This document shows, in pieces, positions 24,019-33,184 of a DNA stretch of 64,000 nucleotides. How positions within the stretch are numbered: the stretch's first letter is position 1; each line of letters starts with the position of its first letter. The notes beneath the pieces are model-generated. The model was not told the DNA's origin, made no database searches, and saw nothing but the letters and a program-made list of their open reading frames with translations. A program made the translations under genes and the position numbers. The DNA is taken from assembly GCF_001412085.1 (NCBI RefSeq), contig NZ_LKEV01000003.1, forward strand, positions 62,001-126,000, read 5' to 3'. This stretch comes from Corynebacterium lowii. Its GTDB lineage: Bacteria > Actinomycetota > Actinomycetes > Mycobacteriales > Mycobacteriaceae.

Positions 24019-27000
24019 ATGGCCAATTTCCTCCTGCATGGACTATGGGTGCAGCAATCCGGGCTGCACCTATGGATCGAGCAGGTGGAAGGGCACCGCA
24101 TTGTGATGCCCGATCAGGTGCCCGAGGGCACCTTTCCTCCCACGGTGGCGGGCATCCTGGCGCGCAGTAGTTTCCGCCATCGTCTGCGCGCCACGCTGCG
24201 CACCCCCAAGGGCCGCGAGGTCTCCTTAGTGATCCCCACCTCTGCCTGCACCCCGGAGCAAGCGGTGGAGATTTTGGCGACGATGGCCTTCCTCAATGAG
24301 GAGAGTCCCGCGGCCACCTCGGCGCAAAGAGCGGCCATCGCCCCCGATTTGCGCTGGTTGATCCGCATGTACACGGGCTTGCGCCGCTTTGTGCAGGCGG
24401 GCCGCCTCACCCTCAAACTCGCCTATATCGACGATCAATGGTGGCCGCAGTGGCAGCTTTCCCAGGGATTAGGCGAGCGCGGCTGGGTGGCGGAGATGAT
24501 GGCCGCCGCACCCGGTATTTTGAGCCTGAATAACCGCAACCTGGATGAGGACTTAATCGAGGTGCTGCCGCACTGGATCGCCTCGGCGGAACTTACCGGT
24601 CTGCGCGAGACCCCGCGCCCCCACCCCTGGCACGATTTTTCGGTGGCGCTGCTCAATAACCAGCCCCTGCGCCGGGGCGGGGTGGGCATGCTCAATCGGC
24701 TGCGCGAGTGGAAGGATTCCATCGCGGCGGTGGATATTCAGCTGGTGCTCATCGTGGAACAACCCCCGGCAGAGGAGACGGGCGACCCCCAGGATGCCGT
24801 GTGGCCGGTGCGTTTCCAGGTGCGTTCCGGCGTGGAGAGCCCGAAGCCGCTGCGTGAGCAGGGGCTTGATCGCGGCTCCCTGGTGCAGTTGGAGCAGATT
24901 CGCCAGCGCATGCGGGAGATTTCGGCGCTGCTGCGTGAGGGCGAAAGCGGCGGTGGTGGCACCGGGGCGTCGATAAGCACCCCCTATACCGGCGCGCGGG
25001 CGCGGGAGGAAAGCGCGGGGGACTGGGATGTGTACGTGGATACCTCGCAGATTGTGCATTTCATCGCCCACGATGTGCCGCTACTGAAGCGCGCGGGATT
25101 CACGGTTATGCTGCCCAAGGCCTGGGCCTCCCACGAGACGAAGGCCACGCTGGTGACCTCGGAGGGGGAGGGGGCCACGCAGCGCCACATCGGCATGGAC
25201 AAGCTGGTGGATTATAACTGGAAGCTCTCAGTGGGGGATACGGAGCTTAACGACGCCGAGATGGCGGAACTGGTGCACTCCAAGTCCGGGTTGATCCGCC
25301 TGCGCGGGGAATGGGTGCTGGCGGATACCTCTTCCTTGGCCAAGATCACCTCTTATATGGAGGAATTGGCGCAGCACTCCCACAAGCGCCGCAAGGCGGC
25401 GATGGAAAAGGCCGCCATGCGCGCCGAACTAGCCAAGGCACAGGGAGAACCCGGCTGGGAACAGCTCATGGCCGAGGCGGAGCGGCTGCGCGAGGAGTTC
25501 AACGCCCAGCAGGATAATCAGGGCCAGGTAACCGTGGCGGAATTGCGCCAGATTGCCTTGGAGGCGATGGCGGATGAGCCCGTGGAGTTCGCCGGTTCCA
25601 CCTGGTACACCTCCTTGCTGGGAGGCACGAATACCCCGGCGCCCGATCGCGTGGAGATACCCGAGACCGTGCAGGCCACCCTGCGTGAATACCAGCGCCG
25701 GGGCGTGGATTGGCTCTACTGGATGTCCCGCAATAACCTCGGCGCGGTGCTGGCGGACGATATGGGTTTGGGTAAAACCCTGCAATTGCTCAGCCTGCTG
25801 GCCGTGGAGCACGCCAAGGGCGAGGCCACCGGCCCCACCCTGGTGGTGGCCCTGACCTCCGTGGTGGGCAACTGGGCGCGCGAGGCTGCCCGCTTCGTCC
25901 CGCACCTGCGGGTGCTCGTTCACCACGGCAGTACTCGCCTGCGGGGGGAGAGCTTTAGGCGCAAGATGGCGGAGGTAGACCTGGTGATTAGCAGCTACGG
26001 GGTGCTTAACCGCGACCACGCTCAGTGCGCGCAGGTGCAATGGGATCACGTGGTGCTCGATGAGGCACAGCACATCAAGAACTCCGGTACCCGCTCCTCC
26101 AAGGCGGTGCGCTCGGTGCCCGCGCGCCAGCGCATAGCGCTTACCGGCACGCCGGTGGAAAACCGCCTCTCGGAGATGCGCTCCATCCTGGACTTCGTGA
26201 ACCCCGGCGTGCTGGGCTCGGCCTCCTTCTTCCGCAATCACTTTGCCAAGGCCATCGAGAGGGAGCAGGACGAGCAGATGACGGAGCGGCTGCGCCTGCT
26301 CACCGCGCCCTTCATCATGCGCAGGCTCAAAACCGACCCCAATATCATCGACGACCTGCCCGAGAAGTCCGAGCAGATCCGCACCGTGAGCATGACCACC
26401 GAGCAGGCGGCTTTGTATACCGCCTACGTGGAGGACGTCAAGCGCAGGCTGGAAGCCACCCGCGGCATGGAACGCCGGGGCCTGGTGCTGGCCTCGCTCA
26501 CCAGAATCAAGCAGATCTGCAATCACCCCGCGCACTTCCTGGGCGATGGCTCCGGGGTGACGCTGCGCGGCGCGCAGCGCTCCGGCAAGGTGGCCGAACT
26601 GGTGGACTTGCTCGATGAGAACGTGGCGGCTGGTAACCGCGTGCTCATCTTCACCCAGTACCGCGCCTTCGGGGAGATTCTTCAGCCCTATCTTTCCGAG
26701 CGCCTGGGCGAGCCGATTGACTTTCTCCACGGCGGCATCGCGCAGGGGGCGCGCGATCGCATGGTGGCACGCTTCCAGGACCCCCAAGGTCCGCCCGCCA
26801 TGCTGCTTTCCCTCAAGGCGGGAGGCACGGGGTTGAACCTCACGGCGGCGTCGGTAGTGGTGCACATGGATCGCTGGTGGAACCCCGCGGTGGAAAACCA
26901 GGCCACCGACCGCGCCTTTCGCATCGGCCAGGATAAGAACGTGCAGGTGTACAAGATGATTACGGCGGGCACGCTGGAGGAGTCCATTCAGGATATTCTG

Positions 27001-27120
27001 GACGGCAAAACTCACCTGGCCGGCGCCGTGGTGGGCGAGGGCGAGGGGTGGATTACCGAGCTTGCGCCGGAGGATTTGGCCCAGCTGATGAGCTATCGTG
27101 GACGGGAAGCATCGCAGTAA
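24019..27120 (+). CDS. SNF2-family DNA helicase/translocase with SNF2-associated N-domain
   Basis: 1033 aa from ATG 24019; TTG 24010 in frame would add three residues. Residues 1-500 are the bacterial SNF2-associated region. The ATPase starts near residue 550: ADDMGLGKTLQLLSLL (about 578), LDEAQHIKN (about 680), LTGTPVENR, then helicase C with FLHGG, LLSLKAGGTGLNLT and DRAFRIGQDKNVQVYK (about 963). Such enzymes translocate on double-stranded DNA and remodel protein-DNA complexes. Its SWIM-domain partner follows 10 nt downstream, a pairing common in actinobacteria, and two repair-nuclease-like genes come next. Confidence 0.93.
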   Translation: MANFLLHGLWVQQSGLHLWIEQVEGHRIVMPDQVPEGTFPPTVAGILARSSFRHRLRATLRTPKGREVSLVIPTSACTPEQAVEILATMAFLNEESPAATSAQRAAIAPDLRWLIRMYTGLRRFVQAGRLTLKLAYIDDQWWPQWQLSQGLGERGWVAEMMAAAPGILSLNNRNLDEDLIEVLPHWIASAELTGLRETPRPHPWHDFSVALLNNQPLRRGGVGMLNRLREWKDSIAAVDIQLVLIVEQPPAEETGDPQDAVWPVRFQVRSGVESPKPLREQGLDRGSLVQLEQIRQRMREISALLREGESGGGGTGASISTPYTGARAREESAGDWDVYVDTSQIVHFIAHDVPLLKRAGFTVMLPKAWASHETKATLVTSEGEGATQRHIGMDKLVDYNWKLSVGDTELNDAEMAELVHSKSGLIRLRGEWVLADTSSLAKITSYMEELAQHSHKRRKAAMEKAAMRAELAKAQGEPGWEQLMAEAERLREEFNAQQDNQGQVTVAELRQIALEAMADEPVEFAGSTWYTSLLGGTNTPAPDRVEIPETVQATLREYQRRGVDWLYWMSRNNLGAVLADDMGLGKTLQLLSLLAVEHAKGEATGPTLVVALTSVVGNWAREAARFVPHLRVLVHHGSTRLRGESFRRKMAEVDLVISSYGVLNRDHAQCAQVQWDHVVLDEAQHIKNSGTRSSKAVRSVPARQRIALTGTPVENRLSEMRSILDFVNPGVLGSASFFRNHFAKAIEREQDEQMTERLRLLTAPFIMRRLKTDPNIIDDLPEKSEQIRTVSMTTEQAALYTAYVEDVKRRLEATRGMERRGLVLASLTRIKQICNHPAHFLGDGSGVTLRGAQRSGKVAELVDLLDENVAAGNRVLIFTQYRAFGEILQPYLSERLGEPIDFLHGGIAQGARDRMVARFQDPQGPPAMLLSLKAGGTGLNLTAASVVVHMDRWWNPAVENQATDRAFRIGQDKNVQVYKMITAGTLEESIQDILDGKTHLAGAVVGEGEGWITELAPEDLAQLMSYRGREASQ

Positions 27121-27130
27121 GAGAGCAACA

Positions 27131-27958
27131 GTGACAGAGGATAAGAACAATCCCCCGCGGTCTACGCGCCCGCGCCGGGATAACGTCATTTACGCCAACT
27201 TTGGTTCCAAGAAATCCGGGGGATTCTCCACGGAGCCGCCCACCCGCCACGAGGTCACCCCGCAGCGTAGGTACCCTTCCGCCGCACAGTGGCTTATCGA
27301 CGCCCTGGCTCCCGTGGATTCTGGCCGCCTCAAGCGCGGGCGGGACTACATGCGCACCGGGCACGTGCTCTCCCACAACGTGGAGCACGGCAGGATCACC
27401 GGCGTGGTGGCGGGTAGCCACAACGAGCCCTTTCACGTGACGGTCTCCCTGCCGCACCGCAGTACTGATGACCTAAGCCGCGCGATTCGAGCGCTGGCGA
27501 GCAGGAGCGGCGCGTTGAGCCGAGCGCGCAAGGGTGACCTCGATGCCGAGGTGCTCGATGCGTTGGTGGGAGAGCCGGTGACCTTCCGCTGCGAGTGCCC
27601 CGACCCCACCACCATCTGTAAGCACGCGGTGGCTACCGCCGAGGTGGCCGCCGAGCGCATTGCGCAGCAACCGGAGATGCTTTTTAAGCTGCGCGGCCTG
27701 GATATGGCCTGGGTGGAACGCCAGATGGTGGAAGAAGCCAAGCAGGTGGGCAAGGAATCCTCCCAGGCCACTGACGATCGCTTTTGGCAGGGCCGCACGC
27801 TGCCGGAGCTGCCCGACCCCGCCCCGGCCCCGGCGATAGAAGATTCTGACATCAACCTCCTGCACCAGGCCATGCGCACGGTGTCCTATACCGCCGTGGA
27901 ACAACTGCGCGCGGTGGCCGATATAGAAGATATGTATGACTACCTCTTAAGAAGATGA
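27131..27958 (+). CDS. SWIM zinc-finger protein
   Basis: 275 aa from GTG 27131 (GTAAGAGAG before it; an ATG at 27098 would overlap the helicase by 23 nt). The SWIM motif CxCx(n)CxH is seen as FRCECPDPTTICKHAVA at about 153-166. The N-terminus is basic (RSTRPRRDN) and may bind DNA. SWIM fingers mediate DNA or protein contacts; here the neighbour suggests it is an accessory factor of the SNF2 ATPase. The segment around PSAAQWLIDALAPVDSGRLKRGRDY is common to SWIM proteins paired with SNF2. The SbcD-like gene begins 10 nt after its stop. Confidence 0.88.
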   Translation: MTEDKNNPPRSTRPRRDNVIYANFGSKKSGGFSTEPPTRHEVTPQRRYPSAAQWLIDALAPVDSGRLKRGRDYMRTGHVLSHNVEHGRITGVVAGSHNEPFHVTVSLPHRSTDDLSRAIRALASRSGALSRARKGDLDAEVLDALVGEPVTFRCECPDPTTICKHAVATAEVAAERIAQQPEMLFKLRGLDMAWVERQMVEEAKQVGKESSQATDDRFWQGRTLPELPDPAPAPAIEDSDINLLHQAMRTVSYTAVEQLRAVADIEDMYDYLLRR

Positions 27959-27968
27959 GGCGTAGACC

Positions 27969-29135
27969 ATGACCAGCACCACCTTCCTGCACACATCCGA
28001 TTTTCAGTGGGGAATGACCCGCTGGTTCCTCGATTCCGATGCTCAGGCGAACTTCGACGCCGCGCGCTTGGAGGCGGTGCGCAAGATCGGAGAGATCGCC
28101 CGCGAGCGCGGCGCGGACTTCATTGTTATGGCGGGGGATATTTTCGATCACAACAGCCTCTCGCCCCGCACCCAAGGGCGTGCCCTAGAAGTGCTCGCGG
28201 GGCTGGGGATTCCCGTGCTATTGCTGCCCGGAAACCACGATCCCTTGACGGCGGATTCGCCCTTTTATGCCGCCGAGGACATCGAGGGAGTGCACATCCT
28301 GCGCGATGAAGAGCCGATAGCGCTGCGCGAAGGCTTGGAGGTGGTGGGCGCTCCGCTGAAATCGAAGCAGGCGCATACCGATTTGGTGGCCCAGGCGCTG
28401 CGGGGCCTGGAACCCACCGCGGGGATTCGGATAGCCGTGGGGCACGGCCAGGTAGAGGGGCGCAGCGGGGAGGCCGATCCGGCGCTCATTGACCTCACAA
28501 AGGTAGAAAGTGCCCTGGATGAGGGAGTTATTGATTACCTGGCGCTGGGCGATACCCACTCCACTATGCAGGTGGGAGGCAGCGGGAGGGTGTGGTTCTC
28601 TGGTGCCCCGGAGACCACCGATTTTCACGATTACTACCTGGGTAAAGACGGCGGTGAGGTGGACTCCGGCAACGTACTGTGCGTGACGGTGGAAAAAACT
28701 CGGCCTACCGACGCCCAGGTGTCCGTGGAGAAGATTCCCGTGGGCCGATGGCTCTTTGAGGCTCTTGACGCCGAGGTGAACAGCCTTGAAGAGGTGGAGG
28801 ATTTTCTGGCGACCCTAGAGGCTTACCCGGATAAGGAATGTACGGTGGTGAAATATTCGCTGCGCGGCACCCTGAGCCTGGAAGCCATGCGGGCCCTAGA
28901 GGTGGGATTGGAAAGGTGGGAGCCCATCTTTGCCGCCCTGTATGAGCGCAGCAGCAAGATGGACCTCCACCTGGCCCCCAGCGCGGAGGAAATAGAGCAC
29001 ACCAATATCACCGGCTTTGCCGCCGCCGCGCTGCGCGAACTCATGGAGGCGGATAATACGGACGCGGTGAATCTACTACTGCGGCTTAATGCGGGGATAC
29101 CGGGTGCTACGCGGAAGGAAAAGAGCCGAGCATGA
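27969..29135 (+). CDS. SbcD/Mre11-like metallophosphoesterase, variant metal ligands
   Basis: 388 aa. Calcineurin-like motifs are in order: LHTSDFQWG (11-15), GDIFDHN (about 56), PGNHDP (about 84), VGHGQVEG (about 160) and LALGDTHSTMQ (about 193). Canonical Mre11/SbcD has D-x-H in the first motif and G-H-x-H in the last; here they are D-F-Q and G-D-T-H. In this subfamily the first change may be normal. It should act with the SbcC-like ATPase encoded next (4-nt ATGA overlap) on DNA ends or hairpins. Residues 250-380 would be the capping and ATPase-contact region. Confidence 0.85.
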   Translation: MTSTTFLHTSDFQWGMTRWFLDSDAQANFDAARLEAVRKIGEIARERGADFIVMAGDIFDHNSLSPRTQGRALEVLAGLGIPVLLLPGNHDPLTADSPFYAAEDIEGVHILRDEEPIALREGLEVVGAPLKSKQAHTDLVAQALRGLEPTAGIRIAVGHGQVEGRSGEADPALIDLTKVESALDEGVIDYLALGDTHSTMQVGGSGRVWFSGAPETTDFHDYYLGKDGGEVDSGNVLCVTVEKTRPTDAQVSVEKIPVGRWLFEALDAEVNSLEEVEDFLATLEAYPDKECTVVKYSLRGTLSLEAMRALEVGLERWEPIFAALYERSSKMDLHLAPSAEEIEHTNITGFAAAALRELMEADNTDAVNLLLRLNAGIPGATRKEKSRA

Positions 29136-31702
29136 AGATTCACGGCGTGGTGATTGACCACTTTCGAGGCATTGAGCACCTTGAATTACACGGCGTGCCC
29201 GATAGCGGCGTGGTGGTGATCTCCGGGGATAACGAGCAGGGAAAGTCCACCCTCATGGAGGCGGTATTGGGGGTGCTGCGGGAAAAACATACCGCGACTA
29301 ATAAGAATGTGAAGCCCTGGAAAACCGTGGGCAGCGATGAGAACCCGCGGGTATCGTTGAACGCCACCATTGGTCCCTACGAGGTGGAGATCACTAAGCA
29401 GTGGTTAGGCAAGAAAATGAGCACCCTGAGGCTGAGCGGCCCGGAAACACAAAATCTCAGTGGACGGCCAGCGGACGATCGCCTGGAAGAATTGCTAGCG
29501 CAATATACCGATGCGGATTTGCTCGGGGCGCTCTTTATGGAGCAGGGAGAGGCGACCGCGATGGCCCAGGCCGCCGGTATCCCGGCGCTGACCCGCGTGC
29601 TTGATGAGCGCACCGGGCAGGAATCGCGGGACGTGCAAGCCGATTCCGCCCTTGTGCAGGCGGCGGAAAAAGAATACGCGCGCTATTACAGCATCAAAAC
29701 GGGTAAGAACCAGGGCGAACTCAAAGAAGCCGAGAAGGCAGAAAACGCCGCTCAGGAAACTTTGAATACTGCGCGCTCCGATATGGAGAACTTGAATGAG
29801 CGCGTGGAAAAGGTGGAACGGCTCAAACGGCGATTGAGCGAGGCCGAGGCGGAACTTCCCGGCGCGGAGAAAGAAGCCGAGAAGGCGGAGGCCGAATACC
29901 GGGCCGCACACAAAGCCACCGAGGAGCGGAAGAAGGCGGAAAAGGAGTTCCGCGATGCCGCGGCCCTGTGGGAATCCGCTCATGCGGCGGTGGAGGCGCG
30001 CCGGGCGTTGCAGCGCGAGTACGAGGAGGCTGCCGAGGAGTGGAAGGCGGCGTCGCAAAGCTATGAAGCAGCCCGCGAGGCCGCCGCGAAGGATAAGGAA
30101 GCCCTGGTAGCCGCCACCGAGGCCCGTACAAAGAGCCGAGAGGTCCTTACGCAGGCGCGGCAGAACCATGCTCGCGCCCGCAAGGTGCTTGATCTTGCTC
30201 GCGGGGCGGCTCGCCTGGGTGAGGTGGAGGAATTGCTGCGCCAGGCCGCGGAACTCCACGAGCGGATTGCCGCCACCGGCCAGCGTGAGGTCAGCCCAGC
30301 CCAGCTTAAAGCGGTGGAAGAAGCCTATAGCGAGGTGCGCGTGGCCGAGGCCGTGCGCAGCCGCAGCGCGGCGCGATTGCACCTGGAGGGGCCGGAGGGG
30401 ACCACGGTGCTTATCGACGACACCCCGGCCACCTTGCCGCAGGAAATAGAACTGCGCGAGGGCATGAGGCTGAGTATCGGGGAGGTAAGCATCACGTATT
30501 CCCAGGGAGCGGGGGAGCAGGCCGATCCGGTGGCAGAAGCACGGGAGGCACTGGAAGCCCTGATTCAATCCCTGGGCTGTGATGGCCTCGATGAGGTACT
30601 CGCGGCGGAGGAGAATACCCGGCAGCGTGCGGCGCTGAAGCAGGAGTATGGCGTGCTCATGGGGGCGCAGCGCCCGGAGACTCTGGAAGCCGAGGCGGTG
30701 CAGCTGCGCGAAACACTTAAGGGGGAGGCGGACCTTCCCACGATTCAGGAGGCCACCGAAGCGGAAGAGCAGGCCGCGGCTCTTCTCACCGAGCGTGAGG
30801 AGGCTCACCGCCAGGCAGAAGAAGCCGTGGAGAACCTAGAGCAATTCCCCAGCATGGAGGCTGCGGCTCGGGCGGATACGCAGCGCGAATTTGCCGCCGA
30901 GCGCCGCGAGGATTTGCGCGCTCGGTTGGAAAAGGCTCGGGAGGCCTCGGGCGAGGAGGCTCTGGCGGACACGGAGCGAGAAGCCGAGGTGCGCAGGGAT
31001 ACGGCGCGCCTGGCCTATGAGGCCGCCAAGGAGAACGAGGAGGGGGCTTCCCCGGAACACCACCGTCGGCTCTGGGAGGGGGCGCAGGCCGAGTGCGATT
31101 CGCTGCGCACAAAGGTGGCGCAGACCACCGGGGAACTGGATCGGCTGAGCAGTTATATCGAGTTTGCTCACGGCGTGGGGGAACGCCTGGCGGAGGCCGA
31201 GGCGCAGGCGCAGGTGGCGCGGCGTCGAGCGCAGGCGATCCGACGCCGCGCGGAGGCCGCGCGCAGCCTGTACGAGGCACTTGTGCGGCACCGCGACGCC
31301 GCCCGAGCCCGCTATGCCGAGCCCTTTGCCCAGCAGCTCACGGCCCTGGCAGGCACAGTTTTTGGCCGGGATGTGGAGTTCCGCCTGGGCGAGGATTTGA
31401 GTATCCAAGAGCGCATTGTGAGCGGAAAAAATGTGCCCCTGGGTGACCTTTCCGGTGGTGCCCAGGAGCAGGTGGCCCTCATCATGCGTCTTGCCATTGC
31501 CAATTTGGTGGGGGAGGAGGCGCCGGTATTCATTGATGATGCCCTGGGCAGCACTGACCCCGATCGCCTCGCCCTCATGGCCACATTGTTGAGCCAGGTG
31601 GGGGAGCGCCGCCAGGTATTCGTGCTGACCTGTACCCCGCAGCGCTACGCCCGCGTGGTGGGAAAGAGGGAATATCCCATCGAGGAACTTAAGAGTTCTT
31701 GA
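29132..31702 (+). CDS. SbcC/Rad50-like (YhaN-type) coiled-coil ATPase
   Basis: 856 aa. The N-terminal ATPase half has FRGIEHLEL and Walker A GDNEQGKST (32-40). Two long Glu/Ala/Lys/Arg-rich coiled coils cover about 190-370 and 490-720. The C-terminal half has signature LSGGAQEQ (about 772) and Walker B VFIDDALGSTD (about 797). No CxxC zinc hook is seen between the coils; instead a small beta-rich domain (EGPEGTTVLIDDTPATLP) sits near residue 420. It pairs with the SbcD-like protein as a DNA-end-processing complex. The 3' end overlaps the convergent YceI gene by 14 nt. Confidence 0.88.
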   Translation: MKIHGVVIDHFRGIEHLELHGVPDSGVVVISGDNEQGKSTLMEAVLGVLREKHTATNKNVKPWKTVGSDENPRVSLNATIGPYEVEITKQWLGKKMSTLRLSGPETQNLSGRPADDRLEELLAQYTDADLLGALFMEQGEATAMAQAAGIPALTRVLDERTGQESRDVQADSALVQAAEKEYARYYSIKTGKNQGELKEAEKAENAAQETLNTARSDMENLNERVEKVERLKRRLSEAEAELPGAEKEAEKAEAEYRAAHKATEERKKAEKEFRDAAALWESAHAAVEARRALQREYEEAAEEWKAASQSYEAAREAAAKDKEALVAATEARTKSREVLTQARQNHARARKVLDLARGAARLGEVEELLRQAAELHERIAATGQREVSPAQLKAVEEAYSEVRVAEAVRSRSAARLHLEGPEGTTVLIDDTPATLPQEIELREGMRLSIGEVSITYSQGAGEQADPVAEAREALEALIQSLGCDGLDEVLAAEENTRQRAALKQEYGVLMGAQRPETLEAEAVQLRETLKGEADLPTIQEATEAEEQAAALLTEREEAHRQAEEAVENLEQFPSMEAAARADTQREFAAERREDLRARLEKAREASGEEALADTEREAEVRRDTARLAYEAAKENEEGASPEHHRRLWEGAQAECDSLRTKVAQTTGELDRLSSYIEFAHGVGERLAEAEAQAQVARRRAQAIRRRAEAARSLYEALVRHRDAARARYAEPFAQQLTALAGTVFGRDVEFRLGEDLSIQERIVSGKNVPLGDLSGGAQEQVALIMRLAIANLVGEEAPVFIDDALGSTDPDRLALMATLLSQVGERRQVFVLTCTPQRYARVVGKREYPIEELKSS

Positions 31703-32228
31703 TGGCGGAGCCCTCGATCTCGATGGCGATGTCCTCGGAGAGCATGAGGCCGCCGGCCTTCATCGGCATCTGGAAGTCAACGCCGTAATCCTTGCGGTTG
31801 ATCTTGGTGGTGGCGCTAAAGCCCAGGCGGGTGGAGCCCATTGGGTCCTCCGCCTCGCCAAAGACCTCCACATCCAGGGTTACCGGCTTGGTGGTGCCCT
31901 TGATGGTCAGATCGCCGGTGATGGTGCCCGCGTTTTCCTTCTTGATCTCAAAGGCGGTGGCCTTGAAGGTCATCTCGGGGAAGGATTCTGCGTTGAAGAA
32001 GTCCTCGCCCTTGACGTGGGCGTCGCGGTCGCTATTGGCGGTGTCGATGGAATCCACCTGAATGGTGGCGGTGGCGGAGGAGTTTTCTTGGTTCTCGGTG
32101 TCCACGGTGAAGGAAGCCTCGAAGGAGCGGAAGTAGCCGCGAACCTTGGAGACCATTGCGTGCCGCACGACGAAGCCGACGGTGCTGTGAACAGGGTCAA
32201 GGGTGTAGGTGCCGTTGAGGTTGGACAT
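31689..32228 (-). CDS. YceI-family lipid-binding protein
   Basis: 179 aa from ATG 32226-32228, with AAAGGAAC seven nt upstream. It begins MSNLNGTYTLDPVHSTVGFVVRH and contains GYFRSFEASF and TKINRKDYGVDF, hallmarks of the YceI beta-barrel that binds polyprenoids such as isoprenoid quinones. There is no signal peptide, so it is cytoplasmic. The MarR-family gene is divergent, which suggests local regulation. The 3' end overlaps the SbcC-like gene on the other strand. Confidence 0.93.
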   Translation of the reverse strand: MSNLNGTYTLDPVHSTVGFVVRHAMVSKVRGYFRSFEASFTVDTENQENSSATATIQVDSIDTANSDRDAHVKGEDFFNAESFPEMTFKATAFEIKKENAGTITGDLTIKGTTKPVTLDVEVFGEAEDPMGSTRLGFSATTKINRKDYGVDFQMPMKAGGLMLSEDIAIEIEGSAIKNS

Positions 32229-32327
32229 GGTGTTCCTTTCTTGGAGTGTTATTGCTCTGGTGGTGTTCAGCGTACTCCATTTTAGTGACGTGTCAACAGT
32301 ATGGGGAGTTGGTTCTCCATGTTGGCT

Positions 32328-32348
32328 GGACAACAGGGGTTTTTGTCC
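32328..32348 (+). promoter_or_regulatory. Inverted repeat between yceI-like gene and MarR gene
   Basis: GGACAA (32328-32333) and TTGTCC (32343-32348) form a perfect 6-bp inverted repeat with a 9-nt spacer, 30 nt before the MarR-family start. A second, imperfect dyad with CAACA (32294-32298) and TGTTG (32320-32324) lies just upstream. Either could be the regulator's operator; this is inference from position. Confidence 0.4.
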
Positions 32349-32377
32349 GGGTACTCTCTCGGTCTATGGTGAGGTTC

Positions 32378-32893
32378 ATGGCAGTTGCACCGCGATGGCT
32401 TACTGAAGATGAGCAGGCTTTCTGGCGTCTCCTTTTGGCGAGCATGAGAAAAATTGATCGCGTGCTAGACGAGACTCTTCAAGTGGGGCAGGACCTCTCT
32501 AGCTCGGAGTTTGCCGTACTTGCCACGCTCTCTGAGGTGGAGGGGCGACGCATGAGATTGCGGGACCTATGCGCCTCCCTCGATTGGGACCGCAGCCGGG
32601 CCTCTCATCTGGTTACGCGCATGGTCAAGCGTGAATTGGTGGTGAAGGGCCGTAGCGAGGGGGACGCGCGCGGTGTCGAGGTGATTATCACCGAGGAGGG
32701 GATGAGGCGGCTGCGCCTGGCGGCTCCGGAGCATGTGGAGAGCGTGCGCAGGCTCATCTTCGATCACCTGGAAGAGGGGCAGATGGAGGGCTTGGCGGAG
32801 TTTCTTCAGGGCGTCATGGCGGTGAAGAACGTCCCTGGTGTTCCGGGGTTTGAGGGATCGCTGTGCGGGGATATGGGGGTGGATCGGGGGTAG
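32378..32893 (+). CDS. MarR-family transcriptional regulator
   Basis: 171 aa from ATG 32378, chosen because GGTGAGG sits 3 nt upstream; ATG 32366 is also in frame. The winged helix is clear: SSSEFAVLATLSEVEGRRMRLRDLCASLDWDRSRASHLVTRMVKRELVVKGRSEGDARGVEV, with the wing DARG typical of MarR proteins. The ligand is unknown. It is divergent from the yceI-like gene, with candidate operators in between, so autoregulation and yceI control are likely but inferred. The last 20 residues are glycine-rich and may be a recent extension. Confidence 0.92.
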   Translation: MAVAPRWLTEDEQAFWRLLLASMRKIDRVLDETLQVGQDLSSSEFAVLATLSEVEGRRMRLRDLCASLDWDRSRASHLVTRMVKRELVVKGRSEGDARGVEVIITEEGMRRLRLAAPEHVESVRRLIFDHLEEGQMEGLAEFLQGVMAVKNVPGVPGFEGSLCGDMGVDRG

Positions 32894-33000
32894 GTGTGCG
32901 CGGGGGTGTAGGGGGTTAAAAGGTCGATGTTGTGGCTGCGGGGTAGCGGGGGCTCGGGGTATTTTGTGGTCTTTGTTTGGGGAAATGCTGTTGGGGCGAC

Positions 33001-33020
33001 GATATGTTGTAGACAATATC
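33001..33020. promoter_or_regulatory. Palindromic site upstream of lipase gene
   Basis: GATATGTTGTAGACAATATC reads as GATA...TATC with an inner TTGT-AG-ACAA dyad, offset by a 2-nt bulge. It lies in the 291-nt stretch between the MarR gene and the lipase (32894-33184), where nothing else clear is seen. It could bind a dimeric regulator. Confidence 0.3.
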
Positions 33021-33184
33021 TATTTCTAAGGAAGAGATTTAACGAGGCGACTTTCGTATACGTGGTGAATGAATGTTCATCATCCGGTAGGGTCAGGGCA
33101 TAAAAGATGGGCTGAGCACAGAGATATTTTTATGTGTACTCCATCACCTTCCATGATGTTGTTGACCACAAAGTGAGGATTATG

